Shown here piece by piece: positions 44,578 through 54,612 of a stretch of DNA of 64,000 nucleotides. Every line of letters begins with the position of its first letter. Position 1 is the first letter of the stretch. Both the position numbers and the translations under genes were made by a program. The stretch is from a virus, in IMG/VR virus record IMGVR_UViG_3300047560_000767, positions 1 through 64,000 of that record. One strand, 5' to 3'. The notes under the pieces are model-generated. The model was not told the origin of the DNA. It saw nothing but the letters and a program-made list of their open reading frames with translations, and ran no database searches.

Positions 44578-45936
44578 TTATTTAAATAAGTCGGCTGTTT
44601 TGAGGAAACGTCCGCCCCATAAGGATTTTTCAATCATTTCTGATTGATCCTGCACGATCTCGCCTAGATCGCCAGACTTTCGGAAAGCCGTATCTGCTTC
44701 TACTGCATCTACACGCTTACCAAACTTTTGAACTGCATCTCTTGTAGAAGAAATATCTTTGGCAACTTCTTCAAGAGACTGTCTTACTGTATCAGCAGTA
44801 ACCGCTGAAGACTTCAGTACTTCTACCTCTGCCTGCAATGATTTAACTGTTGATAAGAGATCGCTAAAGGCTGATGTGATTGTATTATTTAGTTCAGCAA
44901 TTGACTGAGCAACTACATCATCTGACTTTTTTGCTTTCATCTCTTCTTCTTCAGCATTTGGATTTCCTGCTTCTGACTCTTGGTCAGCAGCATCTTCCTT
45001 ATCTGGATTTGCAGCCTTTTCAGTTTCTTCAGCATCTTTGGTTTTTTCAGAATCTTCTGAATCCATTGTTGCTGCTTTCTCTGTTTCGACTGCTGGAGTT
45101 TCAGCAACAGCCTCTGGAGCGATTTCTTCTGACGCCTGAACATCTGTTGTTTCTTCAACAACTGTTGTATCTTCTGTCATCGGATCTACCTCCTTAATAG
45201 TCTTAGCATCAATGCCTTTAGCACTATCAACTAAGATTTTGACTATATCCATTTTTTCGTTGTCGTTTTTTTCAACGAAACCTATATTTTTCATCTCTGT
45301 GCCATTTACTGGACTTACTACAGATTCTTCATCTGATAACATGATGATTCCTGATTGTTCATCATAAAAAACATTTTCAAGGTCTACATCTACGTTAACG
45401 CTCTTAACTACGTCAACACCATCTACCTTTTCTACAGACATGATATTTGCAAATTGATTTGCTGGTGAGTCAACTAATGACAATTCTACCAAATCATAAT
45501 CCTTAATAATTCTAATTGTTGAGTCTGACTTTTCATCATATCCGTCATCCCACTTATTCATTCTACCACCAATTGAAAAACCAGTGTAGGTATTATCTAA
45601 AACTTTTTCCCAGCAATCCTGAGCACCCTTTGAAATATATGCAGATACAAAAACTCCATTATAGAACTTTTTGCTTTCTGGATCAAAGTACTTATCTTGT
45701 TTGAATGCCACCATTTTGCCAACTGCAGATGGTTGATGCATTTCACGAATGTTACCTCTAAAAGCAGAAAAAGCCTTTAGAGATGCTTCTGCAGTAACGA
45801 TGTCGCCCTGCTTATCAACGTTGTCAAGGGATGCGAAACCAGAGACGATACGTCTCTCCTTATCAACCTTCGCAAATGGAAGGGAAAGCCTAACTGAATC
45901 CCCATCGGTATTCCAATGAGCCTTTGATATAGTCAT
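44578..45936 (-). CDS. Prohead protease fused to a scaffold-like domain
   Basis: 452 residues. Residues 1-~170 are the protease: GFASLDNVDKQGDIV, His in REMHQPSAVGK, Ser in TGFSIGGRMN, and DLVELSLVDSPANQ. The remainder is Glu/Ala/Lys/Ser-rich coiled coil (around 250-450), like a delta/scaffold domain. It would shape the prohead and then cleave itself and the capsid N-arm. The ATG is preceded by -10 boxes, with no Shine-Dalgarno. Confidence 0.87.
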   Translation of the reverse strand: MTISKAHWNTDGDSVRLSLPFAKVDKERRIVSGFASLDNVDKQGDIVTAEASLKAFSAFRGNIREMHQPSAVGKMVAFKQDKYFDPESKKFYNGVFVSAYISKGAQDCWEKVLDNTYTGFSIGGRMNKWDDGYDEKSDSTIRIIKDYDLVELSLVDSPANQFANIMSVEKVDGVDVVKSVNVDVDLENVFYDEQSGIIMLSDEESVVSPVNGTEMKNIGFVEKNDNEKMDIVKILVDSAKGIDAKTIKEVDPMTEDTTVVEETTDVQASEEIAPEAVAETPAVETEKAATMDSEDSEKTKDAEETEKAANPDKEDAADQESEAGNPNAEEEEMKAKKSDDVVAQSIAELNNTITSAFSDLLSTVKSLQAEVEVLKSSAVTADTVRQSLEEVAKDISSTRDAVQKFGKRVDAVEADTAFRKSGDLGEIVQDQSEMIEKSLWGGRFLKTADLFK

Positions 45937-45940
45937 ACTA

Positions 45941-45951
45941 AGTATATTATA
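45941..45951 (-). promoter_or_regulatory. Overlapping -10 boxes, probable leaderless start
   Basis: TATAAT (45946-45951, 9 nt before the ATG) overlaps TATACT (45941-45946, 4 nt before). Either would leave almost no leader for the protease mRNA. Confidence 0.5.
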
Positions 45952-45974
45952 TACCCTTTTTTACTAGTTCTCAT

Positions 45975-47579
45975 TTATTGAGATGCCCTGCCTTGACCTT
46001 TTGGATTTCTACCACTAATTGTGGCAGCACCATCAGATTGGTTGTTCATTCTATCAGAGTTTCTTTGTCTATCAGCAGTTGCATTTGCTGCATCCTGTGG
46101 CTTAAGGTCTAGAGGTTCATCTCCGCCCTTACGCTGTGGAAGACCAAGAACTTCTCTTGCTTCATTAGGAAGCATGACCTGAGTCTTAACATATCTTTCA
46201 AGAATTTGAGATTGAGCGATTTCATCAGTAAGTGTAAGTTCCTTAAACTTAAGAACCAGTACATCAGTTCTTTCCTTAACAACCTTAGACAAAACCTTTT
46301 CTAATTCTTTTTGTGCTGGTCTTGCAACCTGCTCCTTAAAAGTACGATCTTGTGCAAGTGCAGCAGCAATTGCAGCAGAGTCTCCTCCACCAATCTTAGA
46401 GAGAGGAACCTGATGTGCTACCAAAATGTCATCACGATTTTGTCTTCTGTATTCCTTAAATGAACCTTCTTGCACACCATTTTCAATTGGTTCCATTTTG
46501 AACTCAACCTTATTGGTATCTGAATCTCCAGGAAGAGGAATATAAAGTGTTCTGTGAGACTGCCCCTTTAGATTTGTCTGAAGGAATCTAAACATTTTAT
46601 CTTCGGCATCAGATGATAACTTTGCACCCTTAAGAGTTACAACATATCGTGGGACTGCCTTATTGCTGAAATAATCGATGTTATATTGTGATGCAAGTTG
46701 ATCACCATATAAAGAATTAATTGCAGACATAATATCTGGTACACCATAGAATGTATTTAATGGTGAATATGACTTAAAGTGAATAATTTCATTTGGACGT
46801 GGATCCGATCCAATTGGATTTGGATTTGTAGCACCAAAGTTTCTAAAGTAAACAACCTTTTGTCCAATTACTTGAACATATCCATCACGAAGGCGACGAA
46901 CTCTCATTGTTGTTGCAGGAATATGACCAATATAACCAATCTCACCGCTAGTAGTTCTACCTACTTCAAGATACCCGTTTCCAATTGCTTGGACATCGGT
47001 AAAAACTTTCATCATTGTAGTTGTAAATGAATCATCATTATTTAAAGATTCAAGCCAATCACGCATTTCAATCTTTGCACGCTCAATGCGATTTCTTGCT
47101 CTATCTACCTGGGCAGAGTCAGCATTAGATTCTAGACGCAACATAGTTGTTGGTGAAATTTCAAAATCGTAACCTAGTCCAACAATGTTTGATACCTTTG
47201 CATCGATGGCTGCGTGATTAGCGAAAGATGTATCGTAAAAACTTGCAAGTTCGTAAACATTCCATGGTGGAGTAATTACATCAAATAGTCCGTATGCATT
47301 TCGATATACGGTGCCTGGATTAATTTCTTTAGACTTTGCATCATCTCTACCAGTTTGAACAGTAAGTGCACTGTCCATGTATCGTTGATTATTGTCTGGA
47401 GCAAGAGACTTTTCAACAAGTCTTCCTGTTCTTCTTTTAAAATTATTATCAAGTCCAGCATATGTCTTAAGTTCATTCCAAGACTTATTGAATGGATCTT
47501 CTTGCTTAAACTGATCTAAATTATCAGTAGCGTTGCCTAGTCGTGCACCAATGATGTATTCGTTCTCTTCATCACTCAT
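45975..47579 (-). CDS. Portal protein
   Basis: 534 residues of the SPP1/HK97-like portal type: PWNVYELASFYDTSFANHAAIDAKVSNIVGLG region at about 99-130, GNGYLEVGR, IIHFKSYSPLNTFYGVPDI, then a helical C-terminal part. It forms the DNA gate at the capsid vertex. Start ATG overlaps the stop of the preceding gene (TAATG). Confidence 0.9.
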   Translation of the reverse strand: MSDEENEYIIGARLGNATDNLDQFKQEDPFNKSWNELKTYAGLDNNFKRRTGRLVEKSLAPDNNQRYMDSALTVQTGRDDAKSKEINPGTVYRNAYGLFDVITPPWNVYELASFYDTSFANHAAIDAKVSNIVGLGYDFEISPTTMLRLESNADSAQVDRARNRIERAKIEMRDWLESLNNDDSFTTTMMKVFTDVQAIGNGYLEVGRTTSGEIGYIGHIPATTMRVRRLRDGYVQVIGQKVVYFRNFGATNPNPIGSDPRPNEIIHFKSYSPLNTFYGVPDIMSAINSLYGDQLASQYNIDYFSNKAVPRYVVTLKGAKLSSDAEDKMFRFLQTNLKGQSHRTLYIPLPGDSDTNKVEFKMEPIENGVQEGSFKEYRRQNRDDILVAHQVPLSKIGGGDSAAIAAALAQDRTFKEQVARPAQKELEKVLSKVVKERTDVLVLKFKELTLTDEIAQSQILERYVKTQVMLPNEAREVLGLPQRKGGDEPLDLKPQDAANATADRQRNSDRMNNQSDGAATISGRNPKGQGRASQ

Positions 47580-47983
47580 TAGTCATCCGCTCCATACTTT
47601 GCGATTGTATCCTTTGCAGCCTGAACTGCACCAAGGTCATTAAGATTAGGAATGAGACCATTTTTCATACGCTCTACCTGCTCTTCATATCCTTCATCAT
47701 CAATTCTAGCAACACCAGCAAAGAAGTATGGCTCACCCTCTGGTTCTCCATAGTATGCTGCTGCTTGTTTGAGTTCTGCAATCTTAGAAAGATCGCCCTT
47801 CATTGCAGGAATGTTAAGGATGTTTCCCTGACCATCAGTAAACCATTTGCCATTAGATTTCTTCCAAACATAGACGCCCCAGTCATACTGTTTTTCAATC
47901 ATTGTGACTTTGGTTTCGCCAATTTGACCTGGCATTCTTGGTTTGCCGTCTTTACCGATTAATGGACCATTCTCATACTTCAT
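47579..47983 (-). CDS. Head-region protein of unknown function
   Basis: 135 residues from MKYENGPLIG. Trp/Tyr-rich middle (YDWGVYVWKKSNGKWF). The ATG at 47983 is preferred to one at 47989 because TGGTATACT ends 7 nt before it. It overlaps the portal gene by one base. Confidence 0.6.
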   Translation of the reverse strand: MKYENGPLIGKDGKPRMPGQIGETKVTMIEKQYDWGVYVWKKSNGKWFTDGQGNILNIPAMKGDLSKIAELKQAAAYYGEPEGEPYFFAGVARIDDEGYEEQVERMKNGLIPNLNDLGAVQAAKDTIAKYGADD

Positions 47984-47990
47984 AACCATA

Positions 47991-47999
47991 AGTATACCA
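47991..47999 (-). promoter_or_regulatory. Extended -10 TGGTATACT, leaderless
   Basis: TGGTATACT, 7 nt before the ATG at 47983, at the head of the portal-capsid gene group. Confidence 0.7.
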
Positions 48000-48001
48000 T
48001 A

Positions 48002-51000
48002 CTATACTGGATTCTGTATCTGTGATTGCCAAGTTATATCTTGATATGCTGCATATTGATATCCACCAAACTGGAAAACAGAGTCATCTTCAATAATAAT
48101 CTTGTTAGTTCCAGTAAATGCTTTATAGATATCAGACGGATTTACTCCATAGTAGGATGTTGAGGATATGACCAACATGCCTCTCCATAGGTATGCTTCA
48201 GCCCAGTAGTTCCAGTCTAACTCTAATTGTCCAGAATACTGAACTCTAAACCATGGTCTACTGGTTACCTTTTGAACTTCCTGTAGGTTTGTAGATTGAT
48301 AATATGATACATTATTAAATAATATTGGACCATTTATCCTGATAGATCCCGCAAAATTAACAAAATTCAAAACATTAGAAAAAGAAATTCCTAGTAGTCC
48401 CCATTCACGAATTGTCATAATTGGTTCTTTTACCAACTGACCATTCCAGTAGAAGGTTATACCATCTTCAATTTGTCCAGTTTGAGCATTAATAGCATAG
48501 ATTCTGGCTCTATTTCCAGTATCGCTGTTTGCTTCCATAAAGAATTTTATAATTCCACTCTTACTTTCAATTTCAAAAATCTCAACTGGAAGTGCTTCAA
48601 AACTATTTTGGTTATATCTTAAATACATCTGCATTGCCATAACCTTATATCCATCAGCCTGGTTTTGATTAATTGGAATTAAGATACCACGATTAATTAG
48701 TGGGTCATAGTCTCCACGTAATTCTATGCCAGAGTCTCTTGTCAAGTAGAGGTGTGGGGAACTTCCCTTATAAATGCTATATGGGTTTTCGGATTTATAA
48801 TCAAAATAAATACCGCTCTTTTTATATGGATAAATTGGAACACCAAAACGTGTTCCTATCTTATTATCTCCACCAGCATTTAGTGTTTGTGATGCATACT
48901 GTAAAGATCTAATTGTGATTGGATTAGAAACTACGTCATCAACTGATACATGTATATGTGTTACAAGTGCAAGAGTCTTTAAATCTATACCTCTTGGTGG
49001 ATAAATAATTGCATTGTCAACAACTTCATACATTGTAGTCATCCACTCTGCCCCTGGTCTTACAATGCCATTGTTTGATAAAGGAACTATGTCTATAAAA
49101 GCAGACTCTGGACTGTTGGCACCAGTTGATAGATATTGAAAGGTTACATAGGTTTTAACTTTTGACTTTGTTGTGTCGTATGAATATCTAGTCGTTAAAT
49201 TATTTGATAAATCTTCATAATCGGCATATCCAGTAAAAAGTTGATTATCTAGCGAATCGTACTGTCTTTGTATTGGTGAAGAATATTTCTGATTCAATTC
49301 TTGGTATGTCCAAGATGATCTTTCAACTGTCTTCATAAATAAAGAAGGTGCTGGATAGTCAATATTGAACTGAATAAAATCTAAATCATATTTTTGCGTT
49401 CCATCAATATCGGTGACGTACTTTGCAAAATATGTTAACGGAATGTGGTCTTCCCAATATCCATCAATAGAGACTCCAAATTTCTTTTTGCCGAATCTAG
49501 AAGTAATTGACAGTTTGTAACTTGGTACGTGTTGTGATAAAAACTGAGGTAAAAATGTAGAAACAATTCCACCGCTAATATAATATGTCCAGAATGATGG
49601 ACTTACTTTAACAAAAACATCATTCGCATCATAATATCCACCACTAGCAAAAGGATTGGCATCTGCATCAATTTCTACATATTCAGGATATGTTTCAAAG
49701 ATATTCAAATAATCCATAGGTAGACCTCTGGCATCAAAGAAACCTACGGCACCACGGAAGTTCCTGCTTGAACATAAAGCAAAAGTATAAATTTTTCCCG
49801 TAAAGGTATTTGTGAATTCTTTAGTTCCACCAACATAAACTGAGAGGGCTGATCTATTACCAAAAAATGCTGCAACACTGCCACCAAAATAAGAAACAAA
49901 GTCTGAAACCTTAAGACCAACTGCAAACTTTTCGTTAATTGCCGTAGGGTATGCTGTATAAATTGCTTGTCCAGATAAAGAGTAAACAATGGAGTTATCA
50001 ACAATGTCGATGGAGAAGTGTTCTCCAGTTAAACTATTTTCAATTCTAATTAATGTCTGAGTTGATGATTCATGTTCAACTCTTTTAAAAATTCCGTAAA
50101 TACAATCTGTATCTCTATTAAGAAGATTAAATTTTTCAATAAAAATATTTCCGTTTACAGAGTTCCAAGTTGAATTTGGTCTAAAGGTAAAAGGAAGATC
50201 TTCCCCCTCAATAAGATTGATTAGTTCTTCTGCTGTCTTATCGGATAGATTAATTACTGGTTCTATATAGTCACCCAGAGAAAGGGCTGACTTCTTTACC
50301 GCAAGATTATCTAAAAATCCCTGCGACCATTTCCCTAAGTCTGGATATGTATAATTATTTGAATATTCTGCAAATGGATAATCTATGTACATAGAAGTTC
50401 CGCTATATGCAGTATTAATGTTTTCTGGGAACTCTACTCCCTGACCATAGACAAAACGTCTTTTAGCAACAACAGAAGGAACCTGATACGGATAAATAGC
50501 AACACAGTCAACCTCTAATTGTGGAACATCTTCATAGGCATAAAATCCAAGCCAGTCTTGACTTTTCCCATTTACATATTCTAGTGGTAACGACAATTCA
50601 TTTGTCATAAAGGTTAATTCTATGACCTGTTCTCCGTTTATCATTAAACTTGCAGTATTATGACCAATTCTTAAATCAACGAGCATTGGTCTTTCCCATT
50701 TACCAACATAATGAGATCCAATATGGTCATTAATTTTAAGAACCATAAATGGACCATTGACGTAAATTCCATCATCAGAATTTATTGGTCCGAATATTTT
50801 TCTATCTATAGTTGTATTAGAATGTACGCTAATCCAAAACTCTACTGTTTGCTCTTTATGCTGTCCGACACTATTTAAAATTCCACACCCAGGAAGGACT
50901 AAAGATGGCTTTCCATCGTTAGCAAGAACCTTTGTAATATTTGTAGAGCCAAAAACTAATGGAATTCCAACGTTTTGAGCCATTAAAGCATTGTCTTTAA

Positions 51001-51715
51001 CTAGGTAATAGGCATTGCTTTCTGATAAACCGTATGTTTTAGCAGGTACTGCAAGGTCCTGCTCTAAATTAATATCCGATGGGAATGCACTAGGAACTAT
51101 GCCAAGAGAAGATGTATGAAAGTTTTCTGCCCATTGACCTAAAGAAAAACCATTTTGATAAAATTTGTGATGACTAATATCTGTATTTGGAACTACCACA
51201 TATCCAATTTTAATAAATGGAACTACGCTATCTGTAATATGTGATAATGTTGGAGCATCAAATGTTTCTGAAATGAAAAACCAATTATCATTTAGATTAG
51301 TTTCATACTTCTTTTCTACAGTTGCATATGTTTCTTTTGCATGATCATAATATCTATATCCAATTGTTGCACTTTCAATATATGGCGTATCGGAATAGAT
51401 ATACGTGCCCATTGAAAAAGTAGACAATGTTTTGTTTAATGTATTTGGATTTATACTTATGTTTCCATATAGTGTTACCTCAGAATATCCTTCGGAAGGC
51501 AGCGTTGGATTGATAAGAGTTACAGAAGAGTTTTCAAAAGGTGAATTTGGAAAATTTACTGCTGCCTCTGCCGTACCACCGCTGACTTCCCAAGAAAAAA
51601 TATCATGGTTTCCACCAGTTAAATCAATATAATCAGCATTATCATCTAAAGACCAAAGTCTTAGTGGATGCTCTGCAAATACCTTTTCTGCATATAGATT
51701 TGATGGATTAAACAT
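48002..51715 (-). CDS. Large lectin-like virion protein
   Basis: 1237 residues, almost wholly beta-rich. Segments such as MLVDLRIGHNTASLMINGEQVIELTF and IENSLTGEHFSIDIVDN are typical of LamG/concanavalin-type sandwiches, and several such units seem to repeat. The N-terminus LWSLDDNADYIDLTGGNHDI resembles a LamG start. It is probably a fibre or adhesin. Location between the ribonucleotide reductase and the portal is unusual for a tail protein, so a head-attached fibre is possible. Confidence 0.65.
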   Translation of the reverse strand: MFNPSNLYAEKVFAEHPLRLWSLDDNADYIDLTGGNHDIFSWEVSGGTAEAAVNFPNSPFENSSVTLINPTLPSEGYSEVTLYGNISINPNTLNKTLSTFSMGTYIYSDTPYIESATIGYRYYDHAKETYATVEKKYETNLNDNWFFISETFDAPTLSHITDSVVPFIKIGYVVVPNTDISHHKFYQNGFSLGQWAENFHTSSLGIVPSAFPSDINLEQDLAVPAKTYGLSESNAYYLVKDNALMAQNVGIPLVFGSTNITKVLANDGKPSLVLPGCGILNSVGQHKEQTVEFWISVHSNTTIDRKIFGPINSDDGIYVNGPFMVLKINDHIGSHYVGKWERPMLVDLRIGHNTASLMINGEQVIELTFMTNELSLPLEYVNGKSQDWLGFYAYEDVPQLEVDCVAIYPYQVPSVVAKRRFVYGQGVEFPENINTAYSGTSMYIDYPFAEYSNNYTYPDLGKWSQGFLDNLAVKKSALSLGDYIEPVINLSDKTAEELINLIEGEDLPFTFRPNSTWNSVNGNIFIEKFNLLNRDTDCIYGIFKRVEHESSTQTLIRIENSLTGEHFSIDIVDNSIVYSLSGQAIYTAYPTAINEKFAVGLKVSDFVSYFGGSVAAFFGNRSALSVYVGGTKEFTNTFTGKIYTFALCSSRNFRGAVGFFDARGLPMDYLNIFETYPEYVEIDADANPFASGGYYDANDVFVKVSPSFWTYYISGGIVSTFLPQFLSQHVPSYKLSITSRFGKKKFGVSIDGYWEDHIPLTYFAKYVTDIDGTQKYDLDFIQFNIDYPAPSLFMKTVERSSWTYQELNQKYSSPIQRQYDSLDNQLFTGYADYEDLSNNLTTRYSYDTTKSKVKTYVTFQYLSTGANSPESAFIDIVPLSNNGIVRPGAEWMTTMYEVVDNAIIYPPRGIDLKTLALVTHIHVSVDDVVSNPITIRSLQYASQTLNAGGDNKIGTRFGVPIYPYKKSGIYFDYKSENPYSIYKGSSPHLYLTRDSGIELRGDYDPLINRGILIPINQNQADGYKVMAMQMYLRYNQNSFEALPVEIFEIESKSGIIKFFMEANSDTGNRARIYAINAQTGQIEDGITFYWNGQLVKEPIMTIREWGLLGISFSNVLNFVNFAGSIRINGPILFNNVSYYQSTNLQEVQKVTSRPWFRVQYSGQLELDWNYWAEAYLWRGMLVISSTSYYGVNPSDIYKAFTGTNKIIIEDDSVFQFGGYQYAAYQDITWQSQIQNPV

Positions 51716-51735
51716 TATAGGTATATTTTATCATA

Positions 51736-53766
51736 CTATGGCAACTTTATTTCACAAGCATCCGTAGTACAATATGCTTCACCTTGAGCCTCAAGGTTAT
51801 CAACACCATCATAAATAGCAGAAAAATCAATCTTTTTAATTTGACCAATATATTCATTATATTCGTCTTCTGTAATTTGAGTATATGGTTGTTGTGGATA
51901 AACAGTATTTCCCATTGGAAGGAATGATACTGCCTTCAACTGCCCCTCATACATATGAAGTGCTGGAGCAACATGCTTAGATTCTGTTTCCTTGTCAAAG
52001 GACAGGGTTACAGAAACTCCATTATCTGACCAATACTTTTGTGCAGTTGCTGCAAGAGCAATCTTTTCAAATAATGTTACATCTTTTTCAGAACGAGGAT
52101 GCCCAGACTTTACAGGGAAATACACTACTGAAGTATTTGCTGATACTAGATCTTTTTCAATCTTGTATCCCGCTGCTTTAAAGAGATGCATCATTGGATC
52201 AGTCTCTCCAAAACGAATTGCACGAAGGAAATAATTTCCTCCAGGACCCCAGTGAACACCAGGTGTTGCACCAGAAAGAATTGATACAGAGCCAGAAGGC
52301 TTAACTGTAGTTACACGAATTGATTCACGAACACAGAGCCATTCTGAATATTGACGATCATACTTACGAATTGTATTGTAACCTTCGTCCATCCATTCAC
52401 GAACAACTGGAAGACCTTTCTGATCAGCAAATGATGCAATGCCAGTTAATGATGTACCAATACGGCGGTTACGTTGCATAATACCGTTTGTCTGCTGCCA
52501 GTGAGTTGGAAGTAACGTAACAGTCTTACCATAAAGGTAAGCAAACTTCAATGTCTTGAGGAAGTCCTCCTTGGATTCATGTCGATTTAGATGAACTTCT
52601 ACAAGAGTACAAAGTTCGTACGACTCCAATGGTTGCTCCGCACAAGGATTGAAGCCCATAACACGATAGTCTTTACCATCTGCAGGATCTGCAAGGCGAC
52701 CATAGTTACGAGCAACATCAAGCCAGATAAAACCTGGCTCTCCGTTATCAACAATACGATCAACATATTGTTCATAGTTCATTCCAACTGTCGCTGAAAT
52801 AGAATTATTTGACATCCAGGCCCATCCTGGATTTTCTGGATCATATGAGTTACGCTCAGGGAATGCTTCTGCATTCTTGAGATTAAGGAAGTCTGCATCA
52901 CCATCTGCACCAAGTGCAAGGGTAGCAGAACGACGAACGTTACCTGCAACTACACATGTACCAATAAGATTAATGATATCTACAATAGCACGTGAATCTA
53001 GTGCTTCTCCAGTTCTAGAGCCTACAGCCTTACGTATGCGGTTATGTAGGTCAATAAGTGGTTGTGGGCCTGATGCAGTACCTCCAAAGCCCTTAATAGG
53101 TGCTCCCAGAGGTCTAATAAGGCTATAGTCAAACTCTTGGATATTTTGATTTGGTCTTAAGAATGAGTTAATTAATAATCTAATTGATTCTACCCATCCC
53201 TCACGAGTGTCTGGGATTTCATAAGTCACTATAGGCTCAGTAGGGGCATAGATTTGGAATTTCTTATCCTGTCCTACTGTATCAAAGCCAACACCAATGC
53301 CAAGCATAAGTGCGTCCATTACCCAAGCAAATAATGCTCCTGGATCATTCTTGTCAAGATCTTTAGTGGATACCATTGCACAGTTTTGAAGAGCAGCAGA
53401 GTTACGCTTTTCCATTGTCATTGCTGTTCCAAATGTCCACATACCACGTCCTGGTGGTGTCCACTTTAGGTTGAACATTCTATCAAATGCCTCTTGTGCT
53501 GACTTCTGTGCTTTGTAGTCATTCCATGGAAGACGATTTTCTTTAGCGTGATTCTTTTGTACTGAGTACATACCCTCAATTACACGGCGACATACTTCGT
53601 GCCAACGTTCTTTAGTTCCATCCTCCTTGATACGAGAATAGGTTCTGATGAATGTGATTTCACCTAATGAGTTGCTACCAGCATCAACGAATCCAAATGG
53701 TGCACTCTTTGCACTATATTCAGTGATAAAATCATCTGGTAAACGAAAACTAAAAAAATCTGACAT
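51736..53766 (-). CDS. nrdJ: Class II (adenosylcobalamin-dependent) ribonucleotide reductase
   Basis: 676 residues, similar to monomeric RTPR-type enzymes. Active-site elements are Cys in LQNCAMVSTKD, NPCAEQPLESYELC (Cys and Glu, then second Cys), and a C-terminal redox pair CTTDAC. It makes deoxynucleotides from ribonucleotides using B12, and NrdH at 14.7 kb could reduce it. It lies between virion genes, with an AAAGGAG Shine-Dalgarno and its own TGCTATAAT. Confidence 0.9.
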   Translation of the reverse strand: MSDFFSFRLPDDFITEYSAKSAPFGFVDAGSNSLGEITFIRTYSRIKEDGTKERWHEVCRRVIEGMYSVQKNHAKENRLPWNDYKAQKSAQEAFDRMFNLKWTPPGRGMWTFGTAMTMEKRNSAALQNCAMVSTKDLDKNDPGALFAWVMDALMLGIGVGFDTVGQDKKFQIYAPTEPIVTYEIPDTREGWVESIRLLINSFLRPNQNIQEFDYSLIRPLGAPIKGFGGTASGPQPLIDLHNRIRKAVGSRTGEALDSRAIVDIINLIGTCVVAGNVRRSATLALGADGDADFLNLKNAEAFPERNSYDPENPGWAWMSNNSISATVGMNYEQYVDRIVDNGEPGFIWLDVARNYGRLADPADGKDYRVMGFNPCAEQPLESYELCTLVEVHLNRHESKEDFLKTLKFAYLYGKTVTLLPTHWQQTNGIMQRNRRIGTSLTGIASFADQKGLPVVREWMDEGYNTIRKYDRQYSEWLCVRESIRVTTVKPSGSVSILSGATPGVHWGPGGNYFLRAIRFGETDPMMHLFKAAGYKIEKDLVSANTSVVYFPVKSGHPRSEKDVTLFEKIALAATAQKYWSDNGVSVTLSFDKETESKHVAPALHMYEGQLKAVSFLPMGNTVYPQQPYTQITEDEYNEYIGQIKKIDFSAIYDGVDNLEAQGEAYCTTDACEIKLP

Positions 53767-53803
53767 GATAGAGTTTCTCCTTTATAAAAACTGTAATAAA
53801 CCA

Positions 53804-53812
53804 ATTATAGCA
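53804..53812 (-). promoter_or_regulatory. Extended -10 TGCTATAAT for the reductase
   Basis: TGCTATAATTGG; the same 12 bases occur before the tail fibre gene at 58.0 kb. An AGAGTTTT/AAAACTCT hairpin (53836-53812) lies immediately before. Confidence 0.7.
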
Positions 53813-53854
53813 GAGTTTTATAAAAATGAAAACTCTCAACTAACACTTTAAAGA

Positions 53855-54595
53855 TTACTGATAATTTTTCTTTTGCCAAAACTTCATGCGATATCCGTTA
53901 GCAAAATTAGATCTTACAATTCGTCTTTGAAGATTTGTTTTTTCAGGATCAAAATCTTTTACAACTTCAGATTCCCAATCATCTCTTTTAAATGGAATAA
54001 CCTGAACCATTGGCGTTCCTTGCTTTAGAATTCCTCTAAAGTTTTTCTTTACAAAAAATGAAAGATGTCCATCTGACCAGAACTTATCAGTGTCAATAAT
54101 TGCCTCTACTGCAGTTAAAGGTGTTGGTGGTTGATGCATTGGATTAATAAATAATGTACTATAACCTTCTGGAGTTTTAACCATCCATGTTGGGTGTAGC
54201 CTCAATACAGCATTAACATAAATTCCAGTATCCAATGGCAAATGAGAGACTTGTTCTGTTGAGTGATTAGCCATTAATTCATTTCTAAATCTTTCCATTT
54301 CACCTGGCAACTGTACCTCAAACTTACCGTCTGTAGTATCAATATAAATATCACATGGTAATTTTAGGATATACCCGCCTGCCATTGCATCGAAAAATGC
54401 TTGACATTTCTTTACAGTGAGTTTAAGGCTGCCATGCTCAACACCCAGTTGATCATCTCCAATAATAGAAGGTTGCTTCTTATACCAATCTGGAACATTT
54501 CTGCTTGCAGGTTCTGGCAATGGAAATACATCTGCCAAATGTGGATAGGCCTGTAGGAACTGAACGAGTTTACTTGTTGATTGTTTATTTTTCAT
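53855..54595 (-). CDS. Phage protein of unknown function
   Basis: 246 residues beginning MKNKQSTSKL. Segments such as PASRNVPDWYKKQP and KQGTPMVQVIPFKRDDW recur in proteins of large tailed phages, but I cannot name a function. No signal peptide. -10 TGATATACT ends 6 nt before the ATG. Confidence 0.65.
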   Translation of the reverse strand: MKNKQSTSKLVQFLQAYPHLADVFPLPEPASRNVPDWYKKQPSIIGDDQLGVEHGSLKLTVKKCQAFFDAMAGGYILKLPCDIYIDTTDGKFEVQLPGEMERFRNELMANHSTEQVSHLPLDTGIYVNAVLRLHPTWMVKTPEGYSTLFINPMHQPPTPLTAVEAIIDTDKFWSDGHLSFFVKKNFRGILKQGTPMVQVIPFKRDDWESEVVKDFDPEKTNLQRRIVRSNFANGYRMKFWQKKNYQ

Positions 54596-54601
54596 ACAAC
54601 A

Positions 54602-54610
54602 AGTATATCA
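54602..54610 (-). promoter_or_regulatory. Extended -10 TGATATACT, leaderless
   Basis: TGATATACT, 6 nt before the ATG at 54595; no Shine-Dalgarno. Confidence 0.75.
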
Positions 54611-54612
54611 TA

